From assembly GCA_900768265.1 (NCBI GenBank), contig CAAGCF010000016.1, positions 1 to 29,745 of the forward strand: DNA of 29,745 nucleotides. Direction: 5' to 3'. The stretch is from an uncultured Collinsella sp. Its GTDB lineage: Bacteria; Actinomycetota; Coriobacteriia; Coriobacteriales; Coriobacteriaceae. This document shows positions 16,179-23,351 of the stretch, piece by piece. Position 1 is the first letter of the stretch. Every line of letters starts with the position of its first letter. The notes under the pieces were generated by a model that saw nothing but the letters and a program-made list of their open reading frames with translations, had not been told where the DNA came from and did no database searches. Made by a program: the position numbers and the translations under genes.

Positions 16179-17552
16179 ATGGACATAACCATCTCCCTTA
16201 TCACCACCCTCGTTTTGACCCTCATCAACGGCTACTTCTCTATGTCCGAGATGGCTCTCACCACGGCTAAGCGCGCCGTGCTGGAGCACGATGCCGAGGA
16301 GGGGGACAAGCGCGCCGAGCGCGCCGTCCAGCTCGCCGCCGACTCCGACCAGCTGCTCGCCACCATCCAGGTCGCCATCACGCTCGTGGGCTTCGCCTCG
16401 TCCGCCGTTGCCTCGACGAGCCTGTCCGACCCGCTCGCCACATGGCTCATGAGCTTTGGCATCGCGCCGCTCTCCGCCATCGCGCGCGGCCTGGCGCCGG
16501 TCATCATCACCGTCGCGGTCGCCTTCGTGTCCATCGTGATCGGCGAGCTCGTCCCCAAGCGCATCGGCCTGGCCAATGCCGAGGGCGTGTCCAAGCAGGT
16601 CGTGGGACCGCTCTCCGTGTTCCAAAAGATCGCCCGCCCGCTCGTGTGGCTGACCGGTGCCTGCTCCGACGGCCTGGCCCGCATCCTGCGCATCAAGAGC
16701 GCCGATGACCGCCAGAACGTCTCGGAGGAAGAAATCAAGTACATGGTCTCGGAGCAGGACGACCTGCTCGACGAGGAAAAGCGTATGATCCACGAGATCT
16801 TCGACCTGGGCGACACCGTTGCCCGCGAGGTCATGGTGCCGCGCGTGGACACCACCATGTGCGAGGACGACGAGACGGTCGCCAGCGTGCTATCCACCAT
16901 GCGCCAGACCGGCTTCAGCCGCATCCCCGTCTATCACGAGGACCCCGACAACGTCGCGGGCATCGCGCACATCAAGGACCTGATCCAGCCCGCGCTCGAC
17001 GGCAAGGGCGACCAGCCCATCGCCGGCTTTTTGCGCGACGCCGCCTTTGTGCCCGACACCAAGGACATCCTGCCGCTGCTGTCCGAGATGCAGACCTCGC
17101 ACGACCAGATCGTGGTGGTCGTGGACGAGTACGGCGGCACGGCCGGCATCATCACCATCGAGGACATCGTCGAGGAGATCGTGGGCGAGATCGAGGACGA
17201 GTTCGACCCCGACAACAAGTATCTCACGCGCCTTTCGCGCCGCGAGTGGCTCGTTGATGGGCGTTTTTCGTGCGATGACGCGATTGAGCTTGGTTGGCCG
17301 CTCGAGGAAAGCGATGATTATGAGACCATCGCCGGCTGGATTTTGGAGCTTTGCGACTCGGTGCCCGACATCGGAGAGGTGTTTGAGGTCGCGGGGTACA
17401 AGTTTAAGGTGCAGTCGATGCGTGGCCAGCGCATCTCGCTCATTCGCGTGATCGCTCCGGCCGAAACCGATAAGAAGGATTCCGAGCCCTCGGCAGATAA
17501 GCCGGCGGCGCCGGGCGCGGGCCCTGCGGACCCGCACGACGGCGACGAGTAG
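16179..17552 (+). CDS. CNNM/HlyC-CorC family protein (DUF21, paired CBS, CorC domains)
   Basis: ATG 16179 gives 457 residues and begins directly with the first helix; GGAGG (16159-16163) is rather far, at 15 bases. The DUF21 membrane domain (about 1-185) includes NGYFSMSEMALTTAKR and VIGELVPKRIGLANAE, typical of the CNNM/CorB Mg2+ transport family. A CBS pair (about 205-330) carries VPRVDTTM, GFSRIPVY and VVVVDEYGGTAGIITIEDIVEEIVGEI. A CorC_HlyC domain (about 345-430) and a Ser/Pro/Ala/Asp-rich tail follow. Homologues export or regulate Mg2+ and bind Mg-ATP at the CBS pair. The next gene starts 24 bp downstream, so the two are probably one operon. Confidence 0.93.
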   Translation: MDITISLITTLVLTLINGYFSMSEMALTTAKRAVLEHDAEEGDKRAERAVQLAADSDQLLATIQVAITLVGFASSAVASTSLSDPLATWLMSFGIAPLSAIARGLAPVIITVAVAFVSIVIGELVPKRIGLANAEGVSKQVVGPLSVFQKIARPLVWLTGACSDGLARILRIKSADDRQNVSEEEIKYMVSEQDDLLDEEKRMIHEIFDLGDTVAREVMVPRVDTTMCEDDETVASVLSTMRQTGFSRIPVYHEDPDNVAGIAHIKDLIQPALDGKGDQPIAGFLRDAAFVPDTKDILPLLSEMQTSHDQIVVVVDEYGGTAGIITIEDIVEEIVGEIEDEFDPDNKYLTRLSRREWLVDGRFSCDDAIELGWPLEESDDYETIAGWILELCDSVPDIGEVFEVAGYKFKVQSMRGQRISLIRVIAPAETDKKDSEPSADKPAAPGAGPADPHDGDE

Positions 17553-17576
17553 GGCAAGGAAGAGTAAGGGAGAGTT

Positions 17577-18410
17577 ATGGCAGGCCTGTTCAACATCCTT
17601 AAGGTCACCGTCAGCGAGGACAAGATCTGCGCGCATGTGCTGGTGAACCCCGGCATGCCGCTCATGACCTCGGAGGATATCGAGGCCACGGCGCGCGTGT
17701 ACTACCTGGTGCCCGCGATTGCCAAGCACCTGTGCCTGGGCGATTCCGGTCGCGAATTCCAGGACTGCATGGGCCAGACCGAGCTTTGCCATCTGCTGGA
17801 GCATGTGACCGTCGAGCTCATGAACGAGACCGGTCTTGCCGGCAGCATTTCGTGCGGCCGCACCCGCGTGAGCGAGCACGACGAGCGTGTCTTTGAGGTC
17901 GAGCTTTCGTGTCCCGACGACGCGCTGGCTATCGGTGCGCTGTCTTCGGCCACCTTTATGATGGATTGGGCCTATCTGCATGCCGACCAGCCCGCCCCCG
18001 ATGTGGACGGTACGGTCGCCGGCCTGCGCAACCTGGTGCTGGGCATGCGTGCCGAGGCCGAGGGCAAGGATCCTCACGAGGCCGTCGCCGCTGCGAACGG
18101 CGAAGATGCTGCCGAGGACGAGGGCGCTGACGAGGGCGATGTGCCGGTCGACGCCGAGCCCGTTGCCGATGCGACCGCCGAGCCCGTTCCCACCGAGCCC
18201 CAGGGCGTCCCCAACTTTGACGACGAGCCCCAGGTGGCGATTGATACCGAGGGCGCGGTTGCCGAGAACCACGAGGCCTCCGCTGCCGTCTTTGGCGGTG
18301 CGGCGACGGTTCCGGCAGGACCTGCGCATGAGGGCGGCCTGCCGCTCGTGGACGGCGCCGGCGAGGACCCGGGTGCCACGGTGGCCATGCCGGCTATGCC
18401 TCAGGAGTAG
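17577..18410 (+). CDS. Stand-alone protein resembling the N-terminal domain of cyanophycin synthetase
   Basis: The 277-residue protein starts after a GGGAGAG site. Residues 1-145 are compact and carry HLLEHVTVELMNETGLAG (72-89), then CGRTR (93-97) and VFEVELSCPDD (105-115). This order matches the HVxEHVALELQxLAG...GRTR...Y.V...Y motif block in the N-terminal domain of cyanophycin synthetase CphA. The ATP-grasp and Mur-ligase domains that make the polymer are absent. Residues about 150-277 are low-complexity Ala/Glu/Asp/Pro sequence, probably disordered and very acidic. No transmembrane helix is seen. The function is not known; a binding role, for example of acidic peptides or nucleotides, is conceivable. 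Similarity was judged by eye. Confidence 0.75.
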   Translation: MAGLFNILKVTVSEDKICAHVLVNPGMPLMTSEDIEATARVYYLVPAIAKHLCLGDSGREFQDCMGQTELCHLLEHVTVELMNETGLAGSISCGRTRVSEHDERVFEVELSCPDDALAIGALSSATFMMDWAYLHADQPAPDVDGTVAGLRNLVLGMRAEAEGKDPHEAVAAANGEDAAEDEGADEGDVPVDAEPVADATAEPVPTEPQGVPNFDDEPQVAIDTEGAVAENHEASAAVFGGAATVPAGPAHEGGLPLVDGAGEDPGATVAMPAMPQE

Positions 18411-18489
18411 GCCTACGCGTTTATTACCATCACGTACCTGCGCCTTTGCCGTACGCAGATGAGCGGAGCGGCAAGTGATGCGCTGCGGG

Positions 18490-18495
18490 TATAAT
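18490..18495 (+). promoter_or_regulatory. Consensus -10 box for the YtxH/PRC-barrel operon
   Basis: A perfect TATAAT lies 51 bases before the ATG at 18547. No consensus -35 is found at the proper distance. AGGAG (18532-18536) is the ribosome site. Confidence 0.5.
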
Positions 18496-18546
18496 GGACA
18501 GCATTCAAACGGTGGGCACCGACGTGCCCGCAGGAGAGGAATGATC

Positions 18547-18936
18547 ATGGGTAAGACTTTCAGCTTTGTCTCCGGCGCACTTTTTGGTGCCGCTGCCGGC
18601 GCTATTATCGGCGTTGCTCTGGCTCCGCGCTCGGGCGCCGAGACCCGCGCCATGGCTGCCGATATCGCCAACGACGCCTGGGACAATATGCGCGACACCT
18701 ACGAGCACAGCGCCGAGGAGGCCCGTGCTGCGGTGAATGACTTTGGCCCGATGGTCGACGCCAAGACCGACGACCTGCGCGCCAAGGTCGACCTGGCCCG
18801 CGAGCGCATGGACCAGCTGCGCGAGCAGCTCAACGACGCCATTTCGGGTGGCAACGTGACGCCTGCCGCCGACGTCGTGGTCGAGAACGCCGTCGAGGCT
18901 GATACCGAGGCTGCGGAGCCCTCGACCGAGGCATAA
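18547..18936 (+). CDS. YtxH-like membrane-anchored small protein
   Basis: ATG 18547 is chosen (AGGAG at 10 bases); ATG 18541 is too close to it. The 129 residues open with a YtxH signature: GKTFSFVSGALFGAAAGAI, a Gly/Ala-rich helix, then LAPRSGAETR (about 23-34). An amphipathic, Ala/Glu/Asp-rich helix likely to be a coiled coil (about 38-98) and an acidic disordered tail follow. YtxH proteins are envelope or stress-associated and have no known enzyme activity. The stop codon shares a base with the start of the next gene (TAATG), so both should be made together. Confidence 0.88.
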   Translation: MGKTFSFVSGALFGAAAGAIIGVALAPRSGAETRAMAADIANDAWDNMRDTYEHSAEEARAAVNDFGPMVDAKTDDLRAKVDLARERMDQLREQLNDAISGGNVTPAADVVVENAVEADTEAAEPSTEA

Positions 18937-19691
18937 TGCGCGCCGGGGATTTTGTCGGCGCCAAGATCTATCGCAAGCCTACCGAGGACAAGCGCACCAA
19001 AAAGGACGGCACGCCGCGCAGCCCTAAAAAGCTCGGAAAGATTCACTTTCCGGTCTTTACCCCGGGCGGTACGCGCGTGGTCGGCTTTATGGTCCGCCAG
19101 TCCGATATCGCGGGCATGATCGAGCGTCCCGATCGATTCGTAGCGCTCGACGCCATTGGTGTCTACGAGGGCGCCATTGCGGTCGATGACGTCAAGGACA
19201 CGTACGATGCCGCCGCCGCCAAGCGCCTCGACATCAACCTGGACGATTGCATCATCTGGGTCGGTATGGACGTGCGCACGGAATCGGGCGACGTCGTGGG
19301 CTATTGCTCGGACGTTGAGTTCAAGCCACGTTCGGGCATCGTGCAGGCATTCTATGTGACCGCCGGTGCTGCTTCGAGTGTTTTGGTTGGTGACACGCAG
19401 GTGCCGCCGACGATGCTACGCGGCTACGAGAACGGCGCGATGGTCGTCTCGGACGAGGTCAAGTCGCTTGGGTATTCGGGCGGTGCGGCCGCCAAGGCCG
19501 CCGAGGCCAGCGTCGTGGTGGGCGACAAGGTCAAAAAGGGCGCCAAGGTGCTCGACGACAAGGGATCGGTCGCCGTGGACAAAGGCAGTCGCGCACTGGG
19601 CAAGCAGCTCGGCAAGACGCGCGGCATGTTCAAGGCCTTTAAGGACGAATACCAAAAGGCGAGCGGAGGCTCGTCAAAAGCTACAAAATAG
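18936..19691 (+). CDS. PRC-barrel domain protein
   Basis: The 251-residue protein is coupled to the YtxH gene by a 1-bp overlap. Two PRC-barrel-like halves can be seen: about 1-80 (GAKIYRKPT...LGKIHFPVFTPGGTRVVGFMV) and about 95-165 (WVGMDVRTESGDVVGYCSDVEFKPRSG, IVQAFYVT). Each has the typical strand pattern with a Gly-Asp/Glu turn. The C-terminal 80 residues are Lys/Ala/Gly-rich with repeated hydrophobic heptads (VVVGDKVKKGAKVLDDKGSV). PRC barrels are protein- or RNA-binding modules found in RimM and photosynthetic reaction-centre H subunits. Together with YtxH it may form a membrane-linked scaffold. Function unknown. Confidence 0.8.
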   Translation: MRAGDFVGAKIYRKPTEDKRTKKDGTPRSPKKLGKIHFPVFTPGGTRVVGFMVRQSDIAGMIERPDRFVALDAIGVYEGAIAVDDVKDTYDAAAAKRLDINLDDCIIWVGMDVRTESGDVVGYCSDVEFKPRSGIVQAFYVTAGAASSVLVGDTQVPPTMLRGYENGAMVVSDEVKSLGYSGGAAAKAAEASVVVGDKVKKGAKVLDDKGSVAVDKGSRALGKQLGKTRGMFKAFKDEYQKASGGSSKATK

Positions 19692-19712
19692 CGACGTACC
19701 AAATGATGGGAG

Positions 19713-19749
19713 GCAAGCCGGAGACCTGTTGCTCCGGCTTGCTGTGTTT
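19713..19749 (+). terminator. Hairpin terminator after the PRC-barrel gene
   Basis: A perfect 11-bp stem (GCAAGCCGGAG 19713-19723, CTCCGGCTTGC 19732-19742) is followed by the weak T-tract TGTGTTT. The next gene starts 22 bases after the stem, so readthrough or a short leader is possible. Confidence 0.7.
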
Positions 19750-19763
19750 ATGGGGGAGGGCAC

Positions 19764-21170
19764 ATGCGCCAAAACGGATCCAACTTAAACGGGCGTTCGG
19801 GTGCGCGTCCGACGGCGCGCCGCGACCTGGGGCAGCTGCCCAGCGGTCAGCGCCGTCGCCGCCGTAAGCCCGGCGCGATGTACCTCAACCATAGCCGCGG
19901 GTTTAGCGACCGCAGCGCGCGCATCGGCAACGGGCGCTCGCCGCGCCGACCGTCCCGTCTGCCCTATGCGCTCATTGCCGTGGGCTGTGCGCTCGTGCTG
20001 TTTATCGCTGCCGTCGTGGGCTACGTCAACCGCAGCGTGGACGTGGAACTCAACGGGCAAAAGACCGCGGTGCGCGTGGGCTCTACGCTGCAGAATCTCA
20101 TCGACGACCAGGAGTTGACCGATACCTACGACGCAGGCGACCTGCTGGCCGTCGATGACAGCGTGCTCAAGCGCCATGGCGGCGAAAAGCTGTCGGTTAA
20201 GGTGGACGGCAAGCGCATAAAACAGGGCAAATGGGATAGCCGCGAACTTGAGGGCGGCGAGAAGGTGACGGTCAAGGATGGCCGTAACACCTACGAGAAG
20301 CATGAGGTTCAGGCTACGGTTATCGAGCCCAAGCTCAAGGTCGAGGGCACGGGTGCTATCGAGTATGTACAGACGTGGGGCGTTCAGGGCCGCTCCGAGG
20401 TGTGGGTTGGTGAGCAGTCGGGCAAGACGCAGGACCGCGGCGAGGTTGTGCCCGCCACCGATTGCGTCGTTGCGTGCGCCAGCGTGGCGCCCAAGGGCAA
20501 CGAAAAGTACGTGGCGCTGACGTTTGACGAGGGTCCGAGCGGTGCGACCAAGCAGATTTTGCAGGTACTCAAGGAAAAGGGCGTCACCGCGACGTTCTTC
20601 CTTTCGGGCGATGCGGTCGAGGCCTCGTCCGCCACGGCCAAGGCGATTGTCGATGCCGGGTGCGAAATCGGATCCAACAGCTACAGCGACGATTCGCTCA
20701 AGGGTCAGGACCGTGAGGCGGTACGCGAGCAGATCACGAAAGGCACCGATGCGATTAAGTCGGCGACCGGCGTGAAGACGATGCTGCTGCGTGCTCCCTA
20801 CGCTGCCTTTGACGAGCAAAACTGGATTGATGCTATGGACCTGGTTTCCGCCGTGGTCTCGTGGAATATTGACTCGGGCGACTGGCTGCTCAACGGTGCC
20901 GACGAGCAGGTCTCGACGGTGCTCGATTCGGTGACGCCGGGCAATATTGTGTTGCTGACCGATAGGGACGAATGCGCCGAGCAGACGCTCGAGGCGCTGC
21001 CGCAGATCATCGACGGCCTTGTCGCCGACGGCTACAAGATCGTGACGCTCAGCGACCTGGTCAAGACGGACACGTCGCTGAGCAAAAAGCTCACCTCGCT
21101 GACGAAGGTCACCATGCCCAAGGACGCCGTGTTCCCCCAACTTGCCGAGGACGATGACACCGCAGAGTAG
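19764..21170 (+). CDS. Membrane-anchored NodB-fold protein with degenerate deacetylase site
   Basis: The 468 residues start with a long Arg-rich cytoplasmic segment (1-65), then one helix (about 67-88). A small ubiquitin-like domain resembling DUF348 of YabE/Rpf proteins (about 92-152) and a linker domain (about 153-245) follow. A NodB polysaccharide-deacetylase fold (about 248-432) comes last. Its motifs are altered: TFDEGP (253-258) for TFDDGP; SNSYSDD (304-310) where active enzymes have NHTYSHP, so both metal-binding His are gone; LLTD (397-400) where LxHD is normal. RAPY (343-346) and DSGDW (370-374) remain. It is probably a wall-binding or regulatory pseudoenzyme. The frame is intact and composition is normal, so it does not look like a decaying gene. 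Confidence 0.85.
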   Translation: MRQNGSNLNGRSGARPTARRDLGQLPSGQRRRRRKPGAMYLNHSRGFSDRSARIGNGRSPRRPSRLPYALIAVGCALVLFIAAVVGYVNRSVDVELNGQKTAVRVGSTLQNLIDDQELTDTYDAGDLLAVDDSVLKRHGGEKLSVKVDGKRIKQGKWDSRELEGGEKVTVKDGRNTYEKHEVQATVIEPKLKVEGTGAIEYVQTWGVQGRSEVWVGEQSGKTQDRGEVVPATDCVVACASVAPKGNEKYVALTFDEGPSGATKQILQVLKEKGVTATFFLSGDAVEASSATAKAIVDAGCEIGSNSYSDDSLKGQDREAVREQITKGTDAIKSATGVKTMLLRAPYAAFDEQNWIDAMDLVSAVVSWNIDSGDWLLNGADEQVSTVLDSVTPGNIVLLTDRDECAEQTLEALPQIIDGLVADGYKIVTLSDLVKTDTSLSKKLTSLTKVTMPKDAVFPQLAEDDDTAE

Positions 21171-21178
21171 TCATTGGG

Positions 21179-21199
21179 TAGTCGTTTAAGAACGTCCCC
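21179..21199 (-). repeat. Isolated REP-like unit
   Basis: The 21 bases starting TAGTCGTTTAAGAACGTCC are the reverse complement of the unit at 8874-8894 with one mismatch. The unit lies within an imperfect CATTGGG/CCCCAATG dyad right after the NodB-fold gene. Confidence 0.65.
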
Positions 21200-21284
21200 A
21201 ATGGCTATGTCACGGATACGTCAGCGTTTGGTATGCCTGCAATGTGCAGCGCATAAATTCGATGCCGCAGGGCGATGCTGATGC

Positions 21285-21290
21285 TATAGT
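21285..21290 (+). promoter_or_regulatory. Extended -10 promoter of the magnesium operon
   Basis: TGCTATAGT (21282-21290) is an extended -10. Transcription should begin near 21297, leaving about 200 bases of leader before the MgtE-like coding region. No good -35 is visible, as is usual for extended -10 promoters. Confidence 0.5.
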
Positions 21291-21296
21291 TACTGC

Positions 21297-21482
21297 GGTT
21301 AATGAGGGTCAAGAGAAAGGTTACAGGTGAAATCCAAACCTCGACCATACAGTCGATGACCCCATGCAGGTGCTTTTTGCGCATGCACGGGGTGTAAGCG
21401 TCGAGCGGCGTGCCGCCCGCGCATGCGTATACATATCCAGAAGCCCCCGGACGCCGCACGCGCGGCCGCGTCCGGAGGAATA
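21297..21482 (+). ncRNA. Structured 5' leader, candidate metal-responsive riboswitch or attenuator
   Basis: The leader can fold into a three-way junction. GGGTCA (about 21306-21311) pairs with TGACCC (about 21358-21363), enclosing AGGTT/AACCT and TCGAC/GTCGA hairpins. The CCCC of that stem can instead pair with GGGG near 21399-21402, closing a hairpin with TGCA...TGCA arms, so the two structures exclude each other. A last stem CCGGACGC/GCGTCCGG (about 21448-21476) covers part of the GGAGG ribosome site. GGTTAATGAGG and GGGTCAAGAGAAA faintly recall M-box segments, but the full M-box consensus is not met. The riboswitch role is inferred from this folding and from the downstream genes. Confidence 0.4.
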
Positions 21483-21515
21483 ATGATGGGGAGCACCATT
21501 GAATTATCTGAGTGA
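21483..21515 (+). CDS. Possible 10-residue upstream leader peptide overlapping the MgtE-like gene
   Basis: The best ribosome site here, GGAGG (21474-21478), is spaced for ATG 21483 or 21486, not for the transporter frame. The ORF from 21483 reads MMGSTIELSE and stops at TGA 21513-21515, one base before an in-frame ATG (21517) of the MgtE-like protein. This geometry suits translational coupling or a leader-peptide switch. It is too short for codon statistics to help. Confidence 0.35.
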   Translation: MMGSTIELSE

Positions 21516-23343
21516 GATGCTCAAGTTGCCGGTCTTGGACGTCGACGGCGAAAAGCTCGGCGTGGTCAACGATTTTGGCATTGCTACCGGCGAAGTTTTT
21601 CCGCACGTGACGTCGCTCGCGTTCCGCGGTCCCGGCAAGACGCCGTTCATGATCAGCTGGCGCAAATGGGTCGACCGTATCGATGAGACAGGCGTGTATC
21701 TCAACACGTCTGCCACCAATATTCGCTTCTCGTACCTGCAGCCGACCGAGCTCCTCCTGGCGCGCGATGTGCTCAACAAGCAGATCGTCGACACGCAGGG
21801 CATGAAGGTCGTGCGCGTCAACGACATCAAGTTTTCCATGTCGGGCGAAAACCAGCTGCGCCTGCTGGGCGCCGAGGTCGGTGCCCGCGGTCTGCTACGC
21901 GCCATCAGCCCCGCGCTCGAGCATATCGTCGAAGGCTTTATGAAGCACCTGGGCAAGCCGCTCAGTGAGGACATCATCGCTTGGTCCTACATGGACCTGC
22001 TCGACCGCTCGACCAAGAACATTCAACTCTCGGTGTCGCACAAGACGCTCGGCGAGCTGCACCCTGCCGATATCGCCGACATTATCGAGCAGCTCGACCC
22101 GCGCCTACGTGCGCAGGTGTTTGCGCAGCTCGATACTGCCCAGGCCGCCGAGGCCATCTCGGAGTTCGATGACGACGAGCTTATGACCGAGATGCTCGAG
22201 GGCCTGTCCGACACGGACGCATCGTCGATGCTGGCCATGATGGACCCGGACGATGCAGCCGACCTGATCGACGAGCTCGATTATGAGAAGGCCGAGAAGC
22301 TCCTGCGCCTGATGGGCGTCAAGGAGGAGAAGGCGATTCGTAATCTGCTGGGGTATGAGGACAACACCGCCGGCCGCATCATGACCTCGGAGTTTGTCTC
22401 CCTGCCCGCCACGGCAACGGTCGGTGACGCCATCGAGGCGATTCGCGAGCTCGACGAGGACTTCGAGAGCGTCTACTACGTCTATACCGAGGATCCGAGC
22501 GGCATGCTGACCGGTGTGCTTTCGCTGCGCACGCTGATCGTAGCCGATCGCGACGCCACGCTGGGTCAGCTGGCCTATCGCGACCTGGTCTACGTGTCGC
22601 CCGACGAGGACCAGGAAGACGTAACGGACGAGATGACCAAGTATGACCTGGTCGCTATCCCCGTCTGCGACGAGAACCGCCACATCCTGGGTATCGTAAC
22701 CTTCGACGACGCCATGGACGTTATCGCCGAGGAGCATCAGGAGGACCTGCAGATCGCTGGTGTCGGCTCGGGTGACAGCGCGTCCGACGACTCGACGAAC
22801 GTGCTCAGCTGGTTCGTGCATCGCCAGTACTGGGTTGTTGTATGGGGCATCGCGTCGTGCATCATGGCGACCGTGCTGGGAACGGCGCTCGGCTCCGCGC
22901 ATCTGGTGGTGTTCCCCATGTGCGCCATGCCGCTCGTGCTGCTGGCGGCCTCGCGCATGGTGTCGTTCGTCAAGAACTACTTCCTGGAGTATGACGGTCA
23001 CGACGACGAGCCCAAGCCGTATCTGGGATTCTTCTTCCAGAGCACGGGCATGGGCCTGATTCTGTCACTCGTGACCTACCTGTGCGCCCAGCTGGTGCGC
23101 ACCGCCGCGTTCCCCGATGCGCCCATGTTTGAGGAGCAACTCTTTACCGGGTGCTTTAATATCGCTGCCATCATTTGCCTGGTTGGCAACATGAGCGCCG
23201 TGATTTACCTGATGGTGCTGTTCTGGCGTGACGAGCATGACCTCAACACGTCGGGCACCGCCATGAACGTCATTGCCGTCATGATCTCGTGTGTGGCGTA
23301 TTGCATCGCCGCGGTGCTGCTCGCCATGTCAGTCATGGGTTAG
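21499..23343 (+). CDS. MgtE-like Mg2+ sensor/transporter: PRC barrel, MgtE-N, CBS pair, atypical 5-helix membrane domain
   Basis: The start is either TTG 21499 (GGGGAG ahead, 614 residues) or ATG 21517 (608). Residues about 1-90 are a PRC barrel (KLPVLDVDGEKLGVVNDFG). The MgtE-N helical superhelix (about 175-285) has the repeated LHPADIADIIEQLDP, DPDDAADLIDEL pattern, then GYEDNTAGRIMT. Two CBS domains (about 295-425) follow. In MgtE these parts bind Mg2+ and gate the channel. The C-terminal domain (about 435-614) has five hydrophobic helices but lacks the PxxxxxxGNxGxQ and DPAxxSxPxxT-type signatures of the MgtE pore. It may be a divergent pore, or a regulator for the NRAMP-type transporter encoded 8 bp downstream. 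It probably forms an operon with that gene, under the leader at 21297-21482. Confidence 0.88.
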   Translation: MNYLSEMLKLPVLDVDGEKLGVVNDFGIATGEVFPHVTSLAFRGPGKTPFMISWRKWVDRIDETGVYLNTSATNIRFSYLQPTELLLARDVLNKQIVDTQGMKVVRVNDIKFSMSGENQLRLLGAEVGARGLLRAISPALEHIVEGFMKHLGKPLSEDIIAWSYMDLLDRSTKNIQLSVSHKTLGELHPADIADIIEQLDPRLRAQVFAQLDTAQAAEAISEFDDDELMTEMLEGLSDTDASSMLAMMDPDDAADLIDELDYEKAEKLLRLMGVKEEKAIRNLLGYEDNTAGRIMTSEFVSLPATATVGDAIEAIRELDEDFESVYYVYTEDPSGMLTGVLSLRTLIVADRDATLGQLAYRDLVYVSPDEDQEDVTDEMTKYDLVAIPVCDENRHILGIVTFDDAMDVIAEEHQEDLQIAGVGSGDSASDDSTNVLSWFVHRQYWVVVWGIASCIMATVLGTALGSAHLVVFPMCAMPLVLLAASRMVSFVKNYFLEYDGHDDEPKPYLGFFFQSTGMGLILSLVTYLCAQLVRTAAFPDAPMFEEQLFTGCFNIAAIICLVGNMSAVIYLMVLFWRDEHDLNTSGTAMNVIAVMISCVAYCIAAVLLAMSVMG

Positions 23344-23351
23344 GTGGTCGC

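Noticed and set aside
21297..21482. Canonical M-box (ykoK) riboswitch
   Set aside because: Only short stretches (GGTTAATGAGG, GGGTCAAGAGAAA) resemble it; the central GCTCCT...GCTGCCC portion is not found, so I list an unassigned leader instead.
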